Of a stretch of 34,830 nucleotides of DNA, positions 6,626 through 14,315 are shown piece after piece; within the stretch, counting starts at the first letter, position 1; each line of letters begins with the position of its first letter. The stretch covers positions 1-34,830 of the forward strand of contig DXGR01000020.1 in assembly GCA_019113825.1 (NCBI GenBank). Direction: 5' to 3'. Both the position numbers and the translations under genes were made by a program. The notes beneath the pieces are model-generated. The model saw only the letters and a list, made by a program, of their open reading frames with translations, was not told the DNA's origin and searched no databases. This stretch comes from Candidatus Stackebrandtia excrementipullorum. GTDB taxonomy: Bacteria > Actinomycetota > Actinomycetes > Mycobacteriales > Micromonosporaceae.

Positions 6626-7537
6626 CTACGCCGCCGTCTGTACTTGTGTAGGTGTGCCTGCCGCTTGATGCAGAGACGCCAATGCCGCCGCCGCGGCCGG
6701 TGTGTGCATCACGGCATTTCGGGTGACGGCGAGAATGGACCGCACCGGAGCGGGACGTACAACCGGCACCGACCGAACCCGGCCCGGTAGGTGGGCCGCG
6801 CCCAATCGGGGCAGCACCGTGATACCGATGCCTGCGGACACGAACGCCAAGGCGGTGTGGTGGTCGTGTGCCTCGATGTGAAACGGCGGGTTGAACCCCG
6901 CCGCTGCGCACGCCTCCAGGAGGACGGCTCGACACCAGCCGTGTTGGAAGTCGTTGTCAATCCAGCGTTCTCGGCTCAGCTCCGTAAGTTCGACCTCGTC
7001 CCGTTCGGCGAGAGGGTGGCCGTCCGGCAGTACGGCGACGTACGGGTCGTCCACAAGGTGGTAGGCGGAGTACGAAGGGCCCGGCGCGAAGTCGCCGCCG
7101 GCGACGACGAGGTGAACGTCGGCTCGGTCATCCGGATCGTCGGGAAGCGATTCGCTCAGACGCAGGTCCAGGCGGACACCCGGAAACCGTTCGGTCAGGC
7201 CGCGCACAATACGCGGCATCCATGCCGAGCCGATGGAGGCGAAATAGGCGATGGACAATGAACCTGTTCGCCCGGCGCGTAGATCCGCGACGACGGCTTC
7301 GGCCTGTCCGAGCTGGGCGAGTACCGCGTCGGCTTGGATCGCCAGAGTGCGGCCCGCCTCGGTGGGGCGCAGGCCTCGACCGGCACGCTCGAACAGGGTG
7401 AGTCGGGTTTCCCGCTGAAGTGCGCTGATGTGCTGGCTTACCGCCGACGGCGTATATCCCAGGCTTGCTGCGGCTGCGCGTACCGAACCGCCGGCTACGA
7501 CGGAGCGGAAGATGCGGAGGCGGTGCGGATCAAGCAT
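6626..7537 (-). CDS. LysR-family transcriptional regulator
   Basis: 303 residues, normal family length. Residues 1-60 are the winged helix (RLRIFRSVVAGGSVRAAAAS, then LGYTPSAVSQHISALQRE), followed by the linker helix and a periplasmic-binding-protein-like effector domain (about 90-290). The start is the ATG at 7535-7537, where the HTH begins. It is divergent from the EamA-type exporter at 7620 with only 82 bases between starts, the classical arrangement in which a LysR protein controls its neighbour and itself. The effector is probably the exported compound or its precursor, but it cannot be named. No AT-rich or foreign composition. Confidence 0.88.
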   Translation of the reverse strand: MLDPHRLRIFRSVVAGGSVRAAAASLGYTPSAVSQHISALQRETRLTLFERAGRGLRPTEAGRTLAIQADAVLAQLGQAEAVVADLRAGRTGSLSIAYFASIGSAWMPRIVRGLTERFPGVRLDLRLSESLPDDPDDRADVHLVVAGGDFAPGPSYSAYHLVDDPYVAVLPDGHPLAERDEVELTELSRERWIDNDFQHGWCRAVLLEACAAAGFNPPFHIEAHDHHTALAFVSAGIGITVLPRLGAAHLPGRVRSVPVVRPAPVRSILAVTRNAVMHTPAAAAALASLHQAAGTPTQVQTAA

Positions 7538-7619
7538 CACGCGACCATACAGTGCGACTGAATCAAACATAAGAAACGTGAACTGGTACTGAAGCGAAAC
7601 CGGGTTCACGATAGGTGGC
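7538..7619. promoter_or_regulatory. Shared LysR/EamA promoter region
   Basis: 82-base gap between divergent starts. It is less GC-rich than the flanking genes (for example AATCAAACATAAGAAAC at about 7560-7576), as expected for promoter and operator DNA. I could not single out one T-N11-A box with confidence. Confidence 0.4.
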
Positions 7620-8588
7620 ATGACCCCCGATCTCTCTTCGCCGTCCATGCGGCGGCTTCTCCCGGTGTTGGCCGCCGGCGTCACCGTCACGCTGTGGTCT
7701 TCGGCTTTCGTCGGGATACGGTCCGCGGGCCAGGAATACTCGCCGGGAGCATTGACGTTTGCTCGCCAACTCACGGCGTCGATCGTGCTGACCGTGGTGA
7801 TCTTCGCCGTAGCCGCGGTGCGTCGGCAGCCTCTGAGGCTGCCCCGGGGCGCCGACCTGGCCAAGATCGTTGCGTGGGGTGTCGCCTGGTTCGGCGTGTA
7901 CAACCTGGTGCTCAACGTGTCGGGGCAGCGCATCGACGCCGGTACGTTGGCAGTACTGGTGAACCTCGCGCCGGTCCTGATCATGGTCCTGGCCGGGCTC
8001 ATGTTGGGGGAGGGATTCACCCTGCGGCTGATCGTGGGCATTGCCGTCGCCTTCATCGGCGTCGCGGTCATCGCGGTGGCGACGTCGACGGGTAGTTACG
8101 ACATTGCCGGAGTGGCGTTCGGCCTGACCGCAGCCGTGTTGTACGCATGTTGCGCCACCGTCCAGAAGCCCCTGTTGGGACGGGTCGGCCCGCTGACGAT
8201 GACCTGGATCGGTTGCCTGGCGGGTGCAGTCGCGAGCCTGCCGTTTGCCGGAGTGTTCGTCTCCGAAGTGGCGGCTGCGTCGACAACCGCCACGGTTACG
8301 GCCCTGTACCTGGGTGCGTTCCCCACCGCCGTCGCATTTTTGGCCTGGGGTTATGCGTTGTCCCACATGACGGCCGGTCGGCTGAGCTCTATCACCTACA
8401 TCGTTCCGCCGCTGGCGATCGTTCTCTCCTGGCTGATCCTGTCGGAGGTCCCGGCACCGTTGGCCGTGGCGGGCGGGGCTCTGTGCCTGCTCGGCGTTGC
8501 GATCGCCACCACCCGTCGACGCCGACCGCGGGAGGCGACTCCGTTGGTCAGCACTGGCGAGGAACGCGAGAACGTCCCGGCCCCGTAA
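7620..8588 (+). CDS. EamA/DMT-family exporter
   Basis: 322 residues with about ten hydrophobic segments arranged as two homologous five-helix EamA halves (first half about 10-145, second about 155-290), then a basic cytoplasmic tail (TTRRRRPRE). Such proteins export amino acids, metabolites or drugs with proton coupling; the first helix has the usual L-W-S-S-A-F-V-G-I-R pattern. The substrate is not predictable. The start at 7620 has AGGTGG placed very close; other in-frame starts downstream would cut helix 1. Control by the divergent LysR gene is likely from layout. Confidence 0.87.
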   Translation: MTPDLSSPSMRRLLPVLAAGVTVTLWSSAFVGIRSAGQEYSPGALTFARQLTASIVLTVVIFAVAAVRRQPLRLPRGADLAKIVAWGVAWFGVYNLVLNVSGQRIDAGTLAVLVNLAPVLIMVLAGLMLGEGFTLRLIVGIAVAFIGVAVIAVATSTGSYDIAGVAFGLTAAVLYACCATVQKPLLGRVGPLTMTWIGCLAGAVASLPFAGVFVSEVAAASTTATVTALYLGAFPTAVAFLAWGYALSHMTAGRLSSITYIVPPLAIVLSWLILSEVPAPLAVAGGALCLLGVAIATTRRRRPREATPLVSTGEERENVPAP

Positions 8589-8658
8589 GCCACTGAGGAT
8601 GGATGGACTCGTCTTTCCGTCTCGCCGAGGCGATCGACGCGCACGGTATCGTCGCGGT

Positions 8659-8877
8659 ATGAGATTGAAGTGCACCGCGTGTGGGTACGGAGCGATGTCC
8701 GAAGGGTTCCTGGACGATTCGGGGCAGGGTTCACGCCGGTACACTCGCTGGATCTCCGGGCCGCTCAAGCGCGGAATCTTCGGTGGCGCCACACTTCGCG
8801 GCCGCCTCAAACAGCCGTTGGCCGCATTTCGATGCGACCGGTGCAGCCACGTCGACCTGTACGTTCACGGAACGTAG
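8659..8877 (+). CDS. Small zinc-ribbon-like protein
   Basis: 72 residues with two Cys-x-x-Cys pairs: CTAC near residue 5 and CDRC near residue 59. These should bind one zinc ion. Between them lie E-G-F-L-D-D, R-W-I-S-G-P and a G-x-L-R-G-R-L turn, the same layout as the degenerate 67-residue protein at 6337-6540. Start ATG at 8659 chosen because the first cysteine motif follows at once; SD is weak. Its 3' end is 7 bases from the stop of the convergent gabD-like gene. Function unknown. Confidence 0.6.
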   Translation: MRLKCTACGYGAMSEGFLDDSGQGSRRYTRWISGPLKRGIFGGATLRGRLKQPLAAFRCDRCSHVDLYVHGT

Positions 8878-8884
8878 AACGGCG

Positions 8885-10342
8885 TCAGTTCGGAATCAGG
8901 GTGTACTTGGTGGACAGGTACTCTTCGATGCCCTCATGACCGCCCTCCCGGCCGATACCCGACTGCTTGACCCCACCGAACGGTGCGGCCGCATTGGAGA
9001 TCACACCCACGTTCAGCCCCATCATCCCCGTATCGAGTCGTTCGATCATGCGGTGACCACGCGCGAGATCGTTCGTGTAAGCGTAGGAGACCAGCCCGTA
9101 CGGGGTGGCGTTGGCCAGGTGTACGGCCTCGTCCTCGTCGGAGAACTCGACGACCGACACGACCGGACCGAAGATCTCCTCCGACAGGATGTCCGCCTCG
9201 GCGGGGACACCGGTGACGACGGTGGGCTGGTAGAAGGTGCCCGGACCGTCGATGCGGTAACCGCCGGTCAACAGGTTGGCGCCCTTGTCGACCGCGTCAC
9301 GCACCAACGCATCGACCTTGTCAACCGCCTCGGTGTTGATCAACGGCCCGATGTCGACACCGTCTTCGGTGCCGCGCCCCACGTTCATGGCTTCGACCCG
9401 TTCGGCCACCCGCTCCGCGAAGGCCGTGGCGACGGAACGATGAACGATAAACCGATTCGCCGCGGTACAGGCCTGTCCGATGTTGCGGAACTTGGCCAGA
9501 ATCGCGCCGTCCACGGCCTTGTCCAAGTCCGCGTCCTCGAAGACGAGAAACGGGGCGTTGCCGCCCAGCTCCATCGATGTGCGCAGAATCCCGTCGGCGG
9601 CCTGCTTCAACAGCAACCGCCCCACGTCAGTCGACCCGGTGAAACTCAGCTTGCGCAGACGGTGGTCGGCGATGATCGGACTTGACACCGAGCTCGAACT
9701 CGATGTGGTCAGCACGTTCACCACACCGGACGGAAGGCCCGCCTCCTCCAACAGGCGCACCGTGTACATGGTGGTCAACGGCGTCATACTCGCCGGTTTG
9801 ACGACGACCGTGCAACCGGCTGCCAATGCCGGAGCGATCTTCCTGGTGGCCATGGCCAACGGAAAGTTCCACGGCGTTATCAGAAAACACGGACCGACCG
9901 GTTGTTTGGACACGAGCATGGCGCCCCTGCCCTCGGGGGTGTCACCGTAACGCCCGCTGATACGTACGGCCTCTTCGCCGAACCACCGGAGGAATTCACC
10001 CCCGTATACGACCTCGGCTCGAGAGTCGGCCAGCGGCTTCCCCATCTCCAACGTCATCAGCAGTGCCACGTCGTCGGCGCGGTCGCGCAACAGATCGAAG
10101 GCACCACGCAAGATTTCCCCCCGGGCTCGAGGTGCCGTCGCCGCCCACTCGGCCTGCGCCGCCACCGCCGCGTCGACCGCGGCGATGCCATCGACCTCCG
10201 AGGCATCGGCGACGCGGTGAATCACGGCACCCGTCGACGGGTCGGTCACCTCGAACGTGGCGCCCGAGGCGGCGTCGCGCCATTCGCCGTCAATGAACAG
10301 GCCTTGGGGAACCTGTGCCAACAGTTCGGACTCCGTACCCAT
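8885..10342 (-). CDS. gabD: NAD(P)-dependent succinate-semialdehyde dehydrogenase
   Basis: Aldehyde dehydrogenase of 485 residues that oxidises succinate semialdehyde to succinate at the end of the GABA shunt. ALDH hallmarks are all present: PWNFPLAM in the cofactor site (about 157-164), K182 in VVKPAS, FTGSTDVG (about 234-241), the general base E258 in MELGGN, the nucleophile C292 in GQACTAANRF and the C-terminal PFGGVKQSGIGREGG. The last motif and overall pattern fit GabD-type SSADH. I prefer the ATG at 10340-10342 (MGTESELL) over one six codons upstream because GAAGGG lies before it. No gabT is adjacent, so the physiological aldehyde is inferred. Confidence 0.85.
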   Translation of the reverse strand: MGTESELLAQVPQGLFIDGEWRDAASGATFEVTDPSTGAVIHRVADASEVDGIAAVDAAVAAQAEWAATAPRARGEILRGAFDLLRDRADDVALLMTLEMGKPLADSRAEVVYGGEFLRWFGEEAVRISGRYGDTPEGRGAMLVSKQPVGPCFLITPWNFPLAMATRKIAPALAAGCTVVVKPASMTPLTTMYTVRLLEEAGLPSGVVNVLTTSSSSSVSSPIIADHRLRKLSFTGSTDVGRLLLKQAADGILRTSMELGGNAPFLVFEDADLDKAVDGAILAKFRNIGQACTAANRFIVHRSVATAFAERVAERVEAMNVGRGTEDGVDIGPLINTEAVDKVDALVRDAVDKGANLLTGGYRIDGPGTFYQPTVVTGVPAEADILSEEIFGPVVSVVEFSDEDEAVHLANATPYGLVSYAYTNDLARGHRMIERLDTGMMGLNVGVISNAAAPFGGVKQSGIGREGGHEGIEEYLSTKYTLIPN

Positions 10343-10465
10343 GTGGATCACCCTTCTCATCGACGAAACGGCCGCGCCACACCGTGTTTACCACGTTGCC
10401 GGACAAGGGGACCGACGGTTTCGAGTCGTGGCCGCCGTTAGATGATCGAACGGCTTGACCGCGGC

Positions 10466-11083
10466 TCAGCGATCCGGTTTCACGGCCATCAGGCGTTCCA
10501 CGACCCCCGCCTTGTCACGTCGCGCTTCGACGATCCGGAAACCCGCACGCTCCACCACCGGGCGTTGCCGCCGCGTGTAGTACTCGCCGGCGGTCCGCGC
10601 CGTCACCGACTCCACCAGCCACTGCACCAGCAGGATCGGCGGCCACGTCGAACCCACGTGGTCCAGCAGCAGCAGACGCCCTCCCGACCGCAGCACCCGA
10701 CGGGCCTCGGCCACGGCCACGGTGTGGTCGGGCACGCCGCACAACGACAGGGTTGCGACCACGGTGTCGAAGGCACCGTCGGCGAACGGAAGACTCTGAA
10801 CGTCCGCCTCGCACAACCGGACCGAGGCCGACGCCCGATCGGCTCGTCGGCGAGCTTGTGCCAACATCGCGGGACTGAAATCCACGCCGGTGACCCGAAC
10901 ATCGGCCGGGTACAACGGCAGATTGAGGCCGGTCCCCACCGCGATCTCCAGCACATGCCCCCGTGCTCGCGAACAAACCCATTCCCGTCCGCCCGGGATC
11001 AGGCGACGCTCGACGAACTCCATGGATCGGTCGTAACGCGGCGCCATCCGCTCCCAGGCCCGCAATGCCTTCCGGTCGCGCAT
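10466..11083 (-). CDS. Class I SAM-dependent methyltransferase
   Basis: 205 residues, UbiE/Coq5-like. Motif I is LEIAVGTGLNLPLYP (about 45-59), the acidic residue after strand 2 is in VTGVDFSPAML, and motif II/III are in LPFADGAFDTVVATLSL and LRSGGRLLLLDHV. Single small domain without membrane segments. Such proteins methylate quinone or phospholipid head groups or small metabolites; the substrate cannot be assigned. It is followed downstream by gabD-like (123-base gap) and preceded by ESX cassette B (118-base gap), so probably its own transcription unit. Confidence 0.82.
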   Translation of the reverse strand: MRDRKALRAWERMAPRYDRSMEFVERRLIPGGREWVCSRARGHVLEIAVGTGLNLPLYPADVRVTGVDFSPAMLAQARRRADRASASVRLCEADVQSLPFADGAFDTVVATLSLCGVPDHTVAVAEARRVLRSGGRLLLLDHVGSTWPPILLVQWLVESVTARTAGEYYTRRQRPVVERAGFRIVEARRDKAGVVERLMAVKPDR

Positions 11084-11201
11084 ACCCCTCCGCAGCCTCG
11101 TTTCACGTCACCCTATCCATCCGGGACCGTCGACACCGCAGCCGTGGCAGAAGGGAGTCGGCGGTCGGCCCTACTCCGGCCGCCGACTCAGAGGAATCAG
11201 G

Positions 11202-12899
11202 TCAATGGGAACGGGTACCTCGGATGACACCGGGGACGCCGGTCATGTTCAGCCCCTCCAGGAAACCACCGGGTCGAAGATGGACGGCATTCGGGTCGTT
11301 CTCGAGAGAGCGCAGTTGTGAGGCCTTGCGCTCCATGAACCGTCGCCGTTCTTCGGCGCGGCGACGTAGCTGCTCACGTTGGTCCACGGGACCGTTCTTC
11401 ACCGTGGCCGTTCGTGAACCGATTACCTTGCCCGACGCGAGACCGGTCGGCTTCGGCCGTGGACGATTCGTCCAACCGGGTTTCGCGGTGATCGAACCTC
11501 GTCGTGGAGTCGGCGCCTGGGGACGCGCACCGTTTCCTCCCGGTGAAGCTACCGGTCCACCACGGCGTCCCACCACCGGTGGCACCGTTTTCCGGGGCTG
11601 TGCGAACGGATGAGACCGGCTCGGGTCGGTGGTCGGTGTACGGCCGGGTGTGGTGCCGGTTGGTGGGTGTGTTCCCGCGTGGGGTGGCCTGGGGCTTCCG
11701 GGGGCCGTGCTGGTCGGCGGCCGGACCTGAGGCGCGGTACCGGTCGGTCTCGGTGCTGTGGCGCCGGTCGGTCGCGACACGGATGTCGGTCGCGTTGTGG
11801 GATGAGACGGTGCCGTGCGTGGAGCACCGGTGCCGCTGCTTGGAGAGGTCGTGGAGCGGGATGGCGAGCTATGCCGCGCGCTGTGCCCGGGCATGCTCGG
11901 GCCGGATGAGCGTATCGGCGTCCTCGGGGTGTGCCGCGACGGCCCGGGCGACGGAGTGCCGGTCGACGAACCGCGCCCCGGCGTTCCGGCGATCGGCCGT
12001 CCCGCCCCGGGAGCGACGGGTGCACGTCCGGGCGGCGGTGTCGCGGGGGAGCGGCCAACAAACCGGGGATTCCCGGCTGCGGGGACACCACCGGTCACCG
12101 GAACGGACGGCGTGCCCGTCACCGGCGGTGCGGAGGGCGTCGGAAACGTCCCGTTTCCCGGAGATACCGTCACAGCGGTTCCCGAAGATTGCAGAGTCGG
12201 TTGCCCGGAGCCGGAAAGGCTGGGAACCGAGGCGCCGGAGACATTGCGGCCGAACTGTTCGGGGCCCGGCGTTGCGCGATATCCGGGTTCACCCGGTCCT
12301 GTTGCCAGATCCCGGGGCATCTCCTTGGGCAGCGGTCCGCTCCACTCGCCCATTCCGGAGAAGCGGCGCGGCTGAAATTCCTGTTGAGCGCGTGCCTGGG
12401 TCTCGTACACGTCGCTGGTGAGGCGCAGTTCCATGCGCATGTCTTCGGTGACCGCCGAGCGGTACTGCGAGTACCCCGATGCGCCGTCGGGGGCTCCGTT
12501 GAAGTCTTGAAACGCCACCTCGGGGTGCTCCCGGTAGGCCTGGTCGGCCTCATCGAGTTCACCCGAGAGCGTATCGATCGCGTCTTTGAACCGTTGGGCC
12601 TCTTCGGCTGCGCTTGCGAGGCTCGTCTGATGTGCCGCGACGGCCGGACCCAGTTCACGCAGTGCCTGGACGCTGTTGAGGCTTTCCTCGACGAGGGTGT
12701 GCAGCGACGAACCCGCGGTTTCGCCGAAGTGCGCCCTCGTGGTCGTCGCGAGGACTTCGCCCACCGCTCGTGCCAGTTCACCGGCGCGGCTCCAGGCGTC
12801 CTCCTGCTGTTGCAGTTGAGGAATGGACGCGTGGTCGGACTGAGCCAACGCGATGATGTCGTTGCTGGTCAGCTGATCGATGCTTTTACTCATGTTCAT
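11202..12899 (-). CDS. PPE-like ESX substrate with long Pro/Thr/Ser-rich region, cassette B
   Basis: 565 residues. Residues 1-175 are helical (DAWSRAGELARAVGEVLATT and a long coiled stretch ending near YREHPEVAFQDF), like the PPE/WXG helical bundle of type VII substrates. Residues about 180-490 are low-complexity and rich in Pro, Thr, Ser, Gly and Arg, probably extended and surface-exposed or wall-spanning. Residues about 505-535 are a charged helix (REQLRRRAEERRRFMERK), and a short C-terminal region contains GGFLEGLNMTGVPGVI. There is no signal peptide. Its first codons overlap the end of the EspC-like gene by 14 bases, so the two are translationally coupled and probably secreted as a pair. 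Confidence 0.6.
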   Translation of the reverse strand: MNMSKSIDQLTSNDIIALAQSDHASIPQLQQQEDAWSRAGELARAVGEVLATTTRAHFGETAGSSLHTLVEESLNSVQALRELGPAVAAHQTSLASAAEEAQRFKDAIDTLSGELDEADQAYREHPEVAFQDFNGAPDGASGYSQYRSAVTEDMRMELRLTSDVYETQARAQQEFQPRRFSGMGEWSGPLPKEMPRDLATGPGEPGYRATPGPEQFGRNVSGASVPSLSGSGQPTLQSSGTAVTVSPGNGTFPTPSAPPVTGTPSVPVTGGVPAAGNPRFVGRSPATPPPGRAPVAPGAGRPIAGTPGRGSSTGTPSPGPSRHTPRTPIRSSGPSMPGHSARHSSPSRSTTSPSSGTGAPRTAPSHPTTRPTSVSRPTGATAPRPTGTAPQVRPPTSTAPGSPRPPHAGTHPPTGTTPGRTPTTDPSRSHPFAQPRKTVPPVVGRRGGPVASPGGNGARPQAPTPRRGSITAKPGWTNRPRPKPTGLASGKVIGSRTATVKNGPVDQREQLRRRAEERRRFMERKASQLRSLENDPNAVHLRPGGFLEGLNMTGVPGVIRGTRSH

Positions 12900-13272
12900 T
12901 CTCCCGGCCGGAGGAAGCGTCGACTATCGCGTCGGAACGGACCACGTCGACGACCCCTTCGGCAGTATCGAAGTCGCTGTCCTCCAGAAGGTCGGCGGTC
13001 ACGGCGGCGCCGATGGCGAGGCTTTCGACTCCGGTTTGAAGGTCGGTGAGCCACCGTGTCAAAGCCGCCGCGCTGTCCTGGTGGACCGCAGAAAATCGTG
13101 GACCGGCATAGCCGTGGCCACAACTTCCCAGCTCTGACGCTCGGGTCCCGGCCAACCGGCCGGTGATCGCCTCCGTCTCCGGCTTGATCGTGTTGTGCAG
13201 TTCGGTCCACAACTGATCGGCGAACGCCCGGGTTGATTGCGGGTCGATCTTGAGTCCGTTCACGTCAAGCAC
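12886..13272 (-). CDS. EspC-like small ESX protein, cassette B
   Basis: 128 residues. It opens with a short strand-like segment (LDVNGLKIDPQSTRAFADQL), then two long helices around a glycine-rich turn (LGSCGHGYAGPRFSAVHQD), then a helix with GVESLAIGAAVTADLLEDSD and an acidic tail. This is the pattern of the actinobacterial EspC/ESX-target family (about 100-140 residues). I chose the GTG at 13270-13272, with GGGGGAAA six bases upstream, because the open frame further 5' lacks coding signal and covers the candidate operator at 13352-13367. Overlaps the PPE-like gene by 14 bases. Confidence 0.6.
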   Translation of the reverse strand: MLDVNGLKIDPQSTRAFADQLWTELHNTIKPETEAITGRLAGTRASELGSCGHGYAGPRFSAVHQDSAAALTRWLTDLQTGVESLAIGAAVTADLLEDSDFDTAEGVVDVVRSDAIVDASSGRENEHE

Positions 13273-13351
13273 GTGGTTTCCCCCAAAAGCCTTGAATACT
13301 GAAATGTGTTTGTCCTTTGAGAACACGGTGGCACGCCTCGCGGCCGAATAC

Positions 13352-13367
13352 CTTGAGGCGACCTTGA
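13352..13367 (-). promoter_or_regulatory. TCAAG direct repeats, 11-base spacing (site B)
   Basis: On the minus strand TCAAG occurs at 13367-13363 and again at 13356-13352, exactly 11 bases apart, upstream of the EspC-like gene. The surrounding CTCAAG-G-TCG-C-CTCAAGGT is nearly identical to the site at 14049-14064. Direct repeats with 11-base period are the known operator style of SARP/AfsR regulators. No convincing -10 box follows. Confidence 0.45.
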
Positions 13368-13395
13368 GCATGCGCCGTGACCTCGTAAGAGTGTT

Positions 13396-13887
13396 CTAGG
13401 CGGCATTGGTCAACGCTTCGCGATGTAGGGGTTTCGCCTGCCGTGCCGCCGAACGGGCGGCGAAACGTTCGTTCACCGAATGCAGCGCCGCGTTGACCTC
13501 CTCGGTGACGGTTTCTTCGCAAAACGTGCCGACGGTATGGGCGACGTCGACGTGATAACCGGAAAATCCGTGCAACCGGATGCGGACGAGACCACGAGGT
13601 GACGCGGCCTCCACCTCGATGGTGTCGGTGACGGCGAGCCACGGTTCGGGGTGGGGCCTTGGCGAGGTACCGAACGCACGCCGTCGCGCACGGTCGCTGT
13701 TGGACGCCAGACGACTCAGCGCCCACTCGACCTGTCGAGCAAAGCCGGCGGGTGAGTGGTGACGCAGTGTTCCGGGGCGGCACACGACGGAAACGCCGTC
13801 GGACCAGTTCCACGTGGCTTCGACGGTCCTGTCCGGACTCATCGCCCGCGTTCGCATGGCCTGCAGCACACGGCTGAAGGTGGTCAT
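13396..13887 (-). CDS. YbaB-like protein of ESX cassette B
   Basis: 163 residues. Two stretches look like the YbaB fold: residues about 20-75 (TVEATWNWSDGVSVVCRPG, then a helix with QVEWALSRLASNSDRARR) and about 92-150 (SPRGLVRIRLHGFSGYHVDV, then a helix EEVNAALHSVNERFAARSAA). It may be a tandem of two YbaB-like units, or one unit with an unusual N-domain. Start ATG at 13885-13887 has GAGGAG five bases upstream. It is followed after 123 bases by the EspC-like gene. Like the gene at 3012-3557 it travels with ESX substrates. Role inferred from neighbours only. Confidence 0.5.
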   Translation of the reverse strand: MTTFSRVLQAMRTRAMSPDRTVEATWNWSDGVSVVCRPGTLRHHSPAGFARQVEWALSRLASNSDRARRRAFGTSPRPHPEPWLAVTDTIEVEAASPRGLVRIRLHGFSGYHVDVAHTVGTFCEETVTEEVNAALHSVNERFAARSAARQAKPLHREALTNAA

Positions 13888-13965
13888 CACGTCTCCTCGA
13901 CGGCTCATCGGTAAAGGCACATGGCGAGGCCCCACCGCCGACGGGGGCGGTCGGGCCTCGAACCG

Positions 13966-14018
13966 GACACCGGAGGCCACGGCGGGAAGATCCGCACCCG
14001 GTCGTGGCCTCCGGTGTC
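13966..14018. promoter_or_regulatory. 15-bp perfect inverted repeat in leader of cassette B
   Basis: GACACCGGAGGCCAC at 13966-13980 pairs perfectly with 14004-14018 around a 23-base spacer. It lies 79 bases before the YbaB-like start and downstream (for that gene) of the TCAAG repeats. If transcribed it would form a very stable hairpin in the 5' leader; it could also be a terminator without a U-tract or a protein-binding site. Confidence 0.5.
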
Positions 14019-14048
14019 TCCCATGGTCCGTCACAATCCCGCGGAAAC

Positions 14049-14064
14049 CTTGAGCCGAACTTGA
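14049..14064 (-). promoter_or_regulatory. TCAAG direct repeats, 11-base spacing (site A)
   Basis: On the minus strand TCAAG lies at 14064-14060 and 14053-14049, 11 bases apart, within CTCAAGTTCGGCTCAAGGT. It matches site B in 19 of 23 aligned bases and precedes cassette B. Candidate SARP-type operator. The -10 region is not obvious (GATTGT lies about 9 bases downstream). Confidence 0.45.
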
Positions 14065-14315
14065 GGCCGGCAAACGGCCCTCCTCACGGCCGTGCCCTCT
14101 GGTGAATCCAGACGTGGAAAGGCTTGTCCGCAAGGGCCGTCGTGCAACCTGGCCGGAAAATGTCACGGGTGCGGGTTGAGTACGGGTTGTGTCGAGTCGT
14201 CCTCGTGACAGCGCGTCCCGACACACTGTTGGCATGTCCGACCTGGCACCGGACATCGATGACGCGGCGGAGCCCGTTCGCCGCGAACAACGACCGGAGA
14301 AAAAAGGGGGTCCGT

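Noticed and set aside
7563-8810. A 415-residue minus-strand frame over the EamA gene
   Set aside because: Low-complexity Arg/Gln/Gly composition typical of an antisense shadow; the plus strand encodes a ten-helix transporter.
14076-14315. A ydaO (c-di-AMP) riboswitch before the lysozyme-like gene
   Set aside because: Such switches precede many actinobacterial wall hydrolases, but I could not find the conserved core sequences in this leader.
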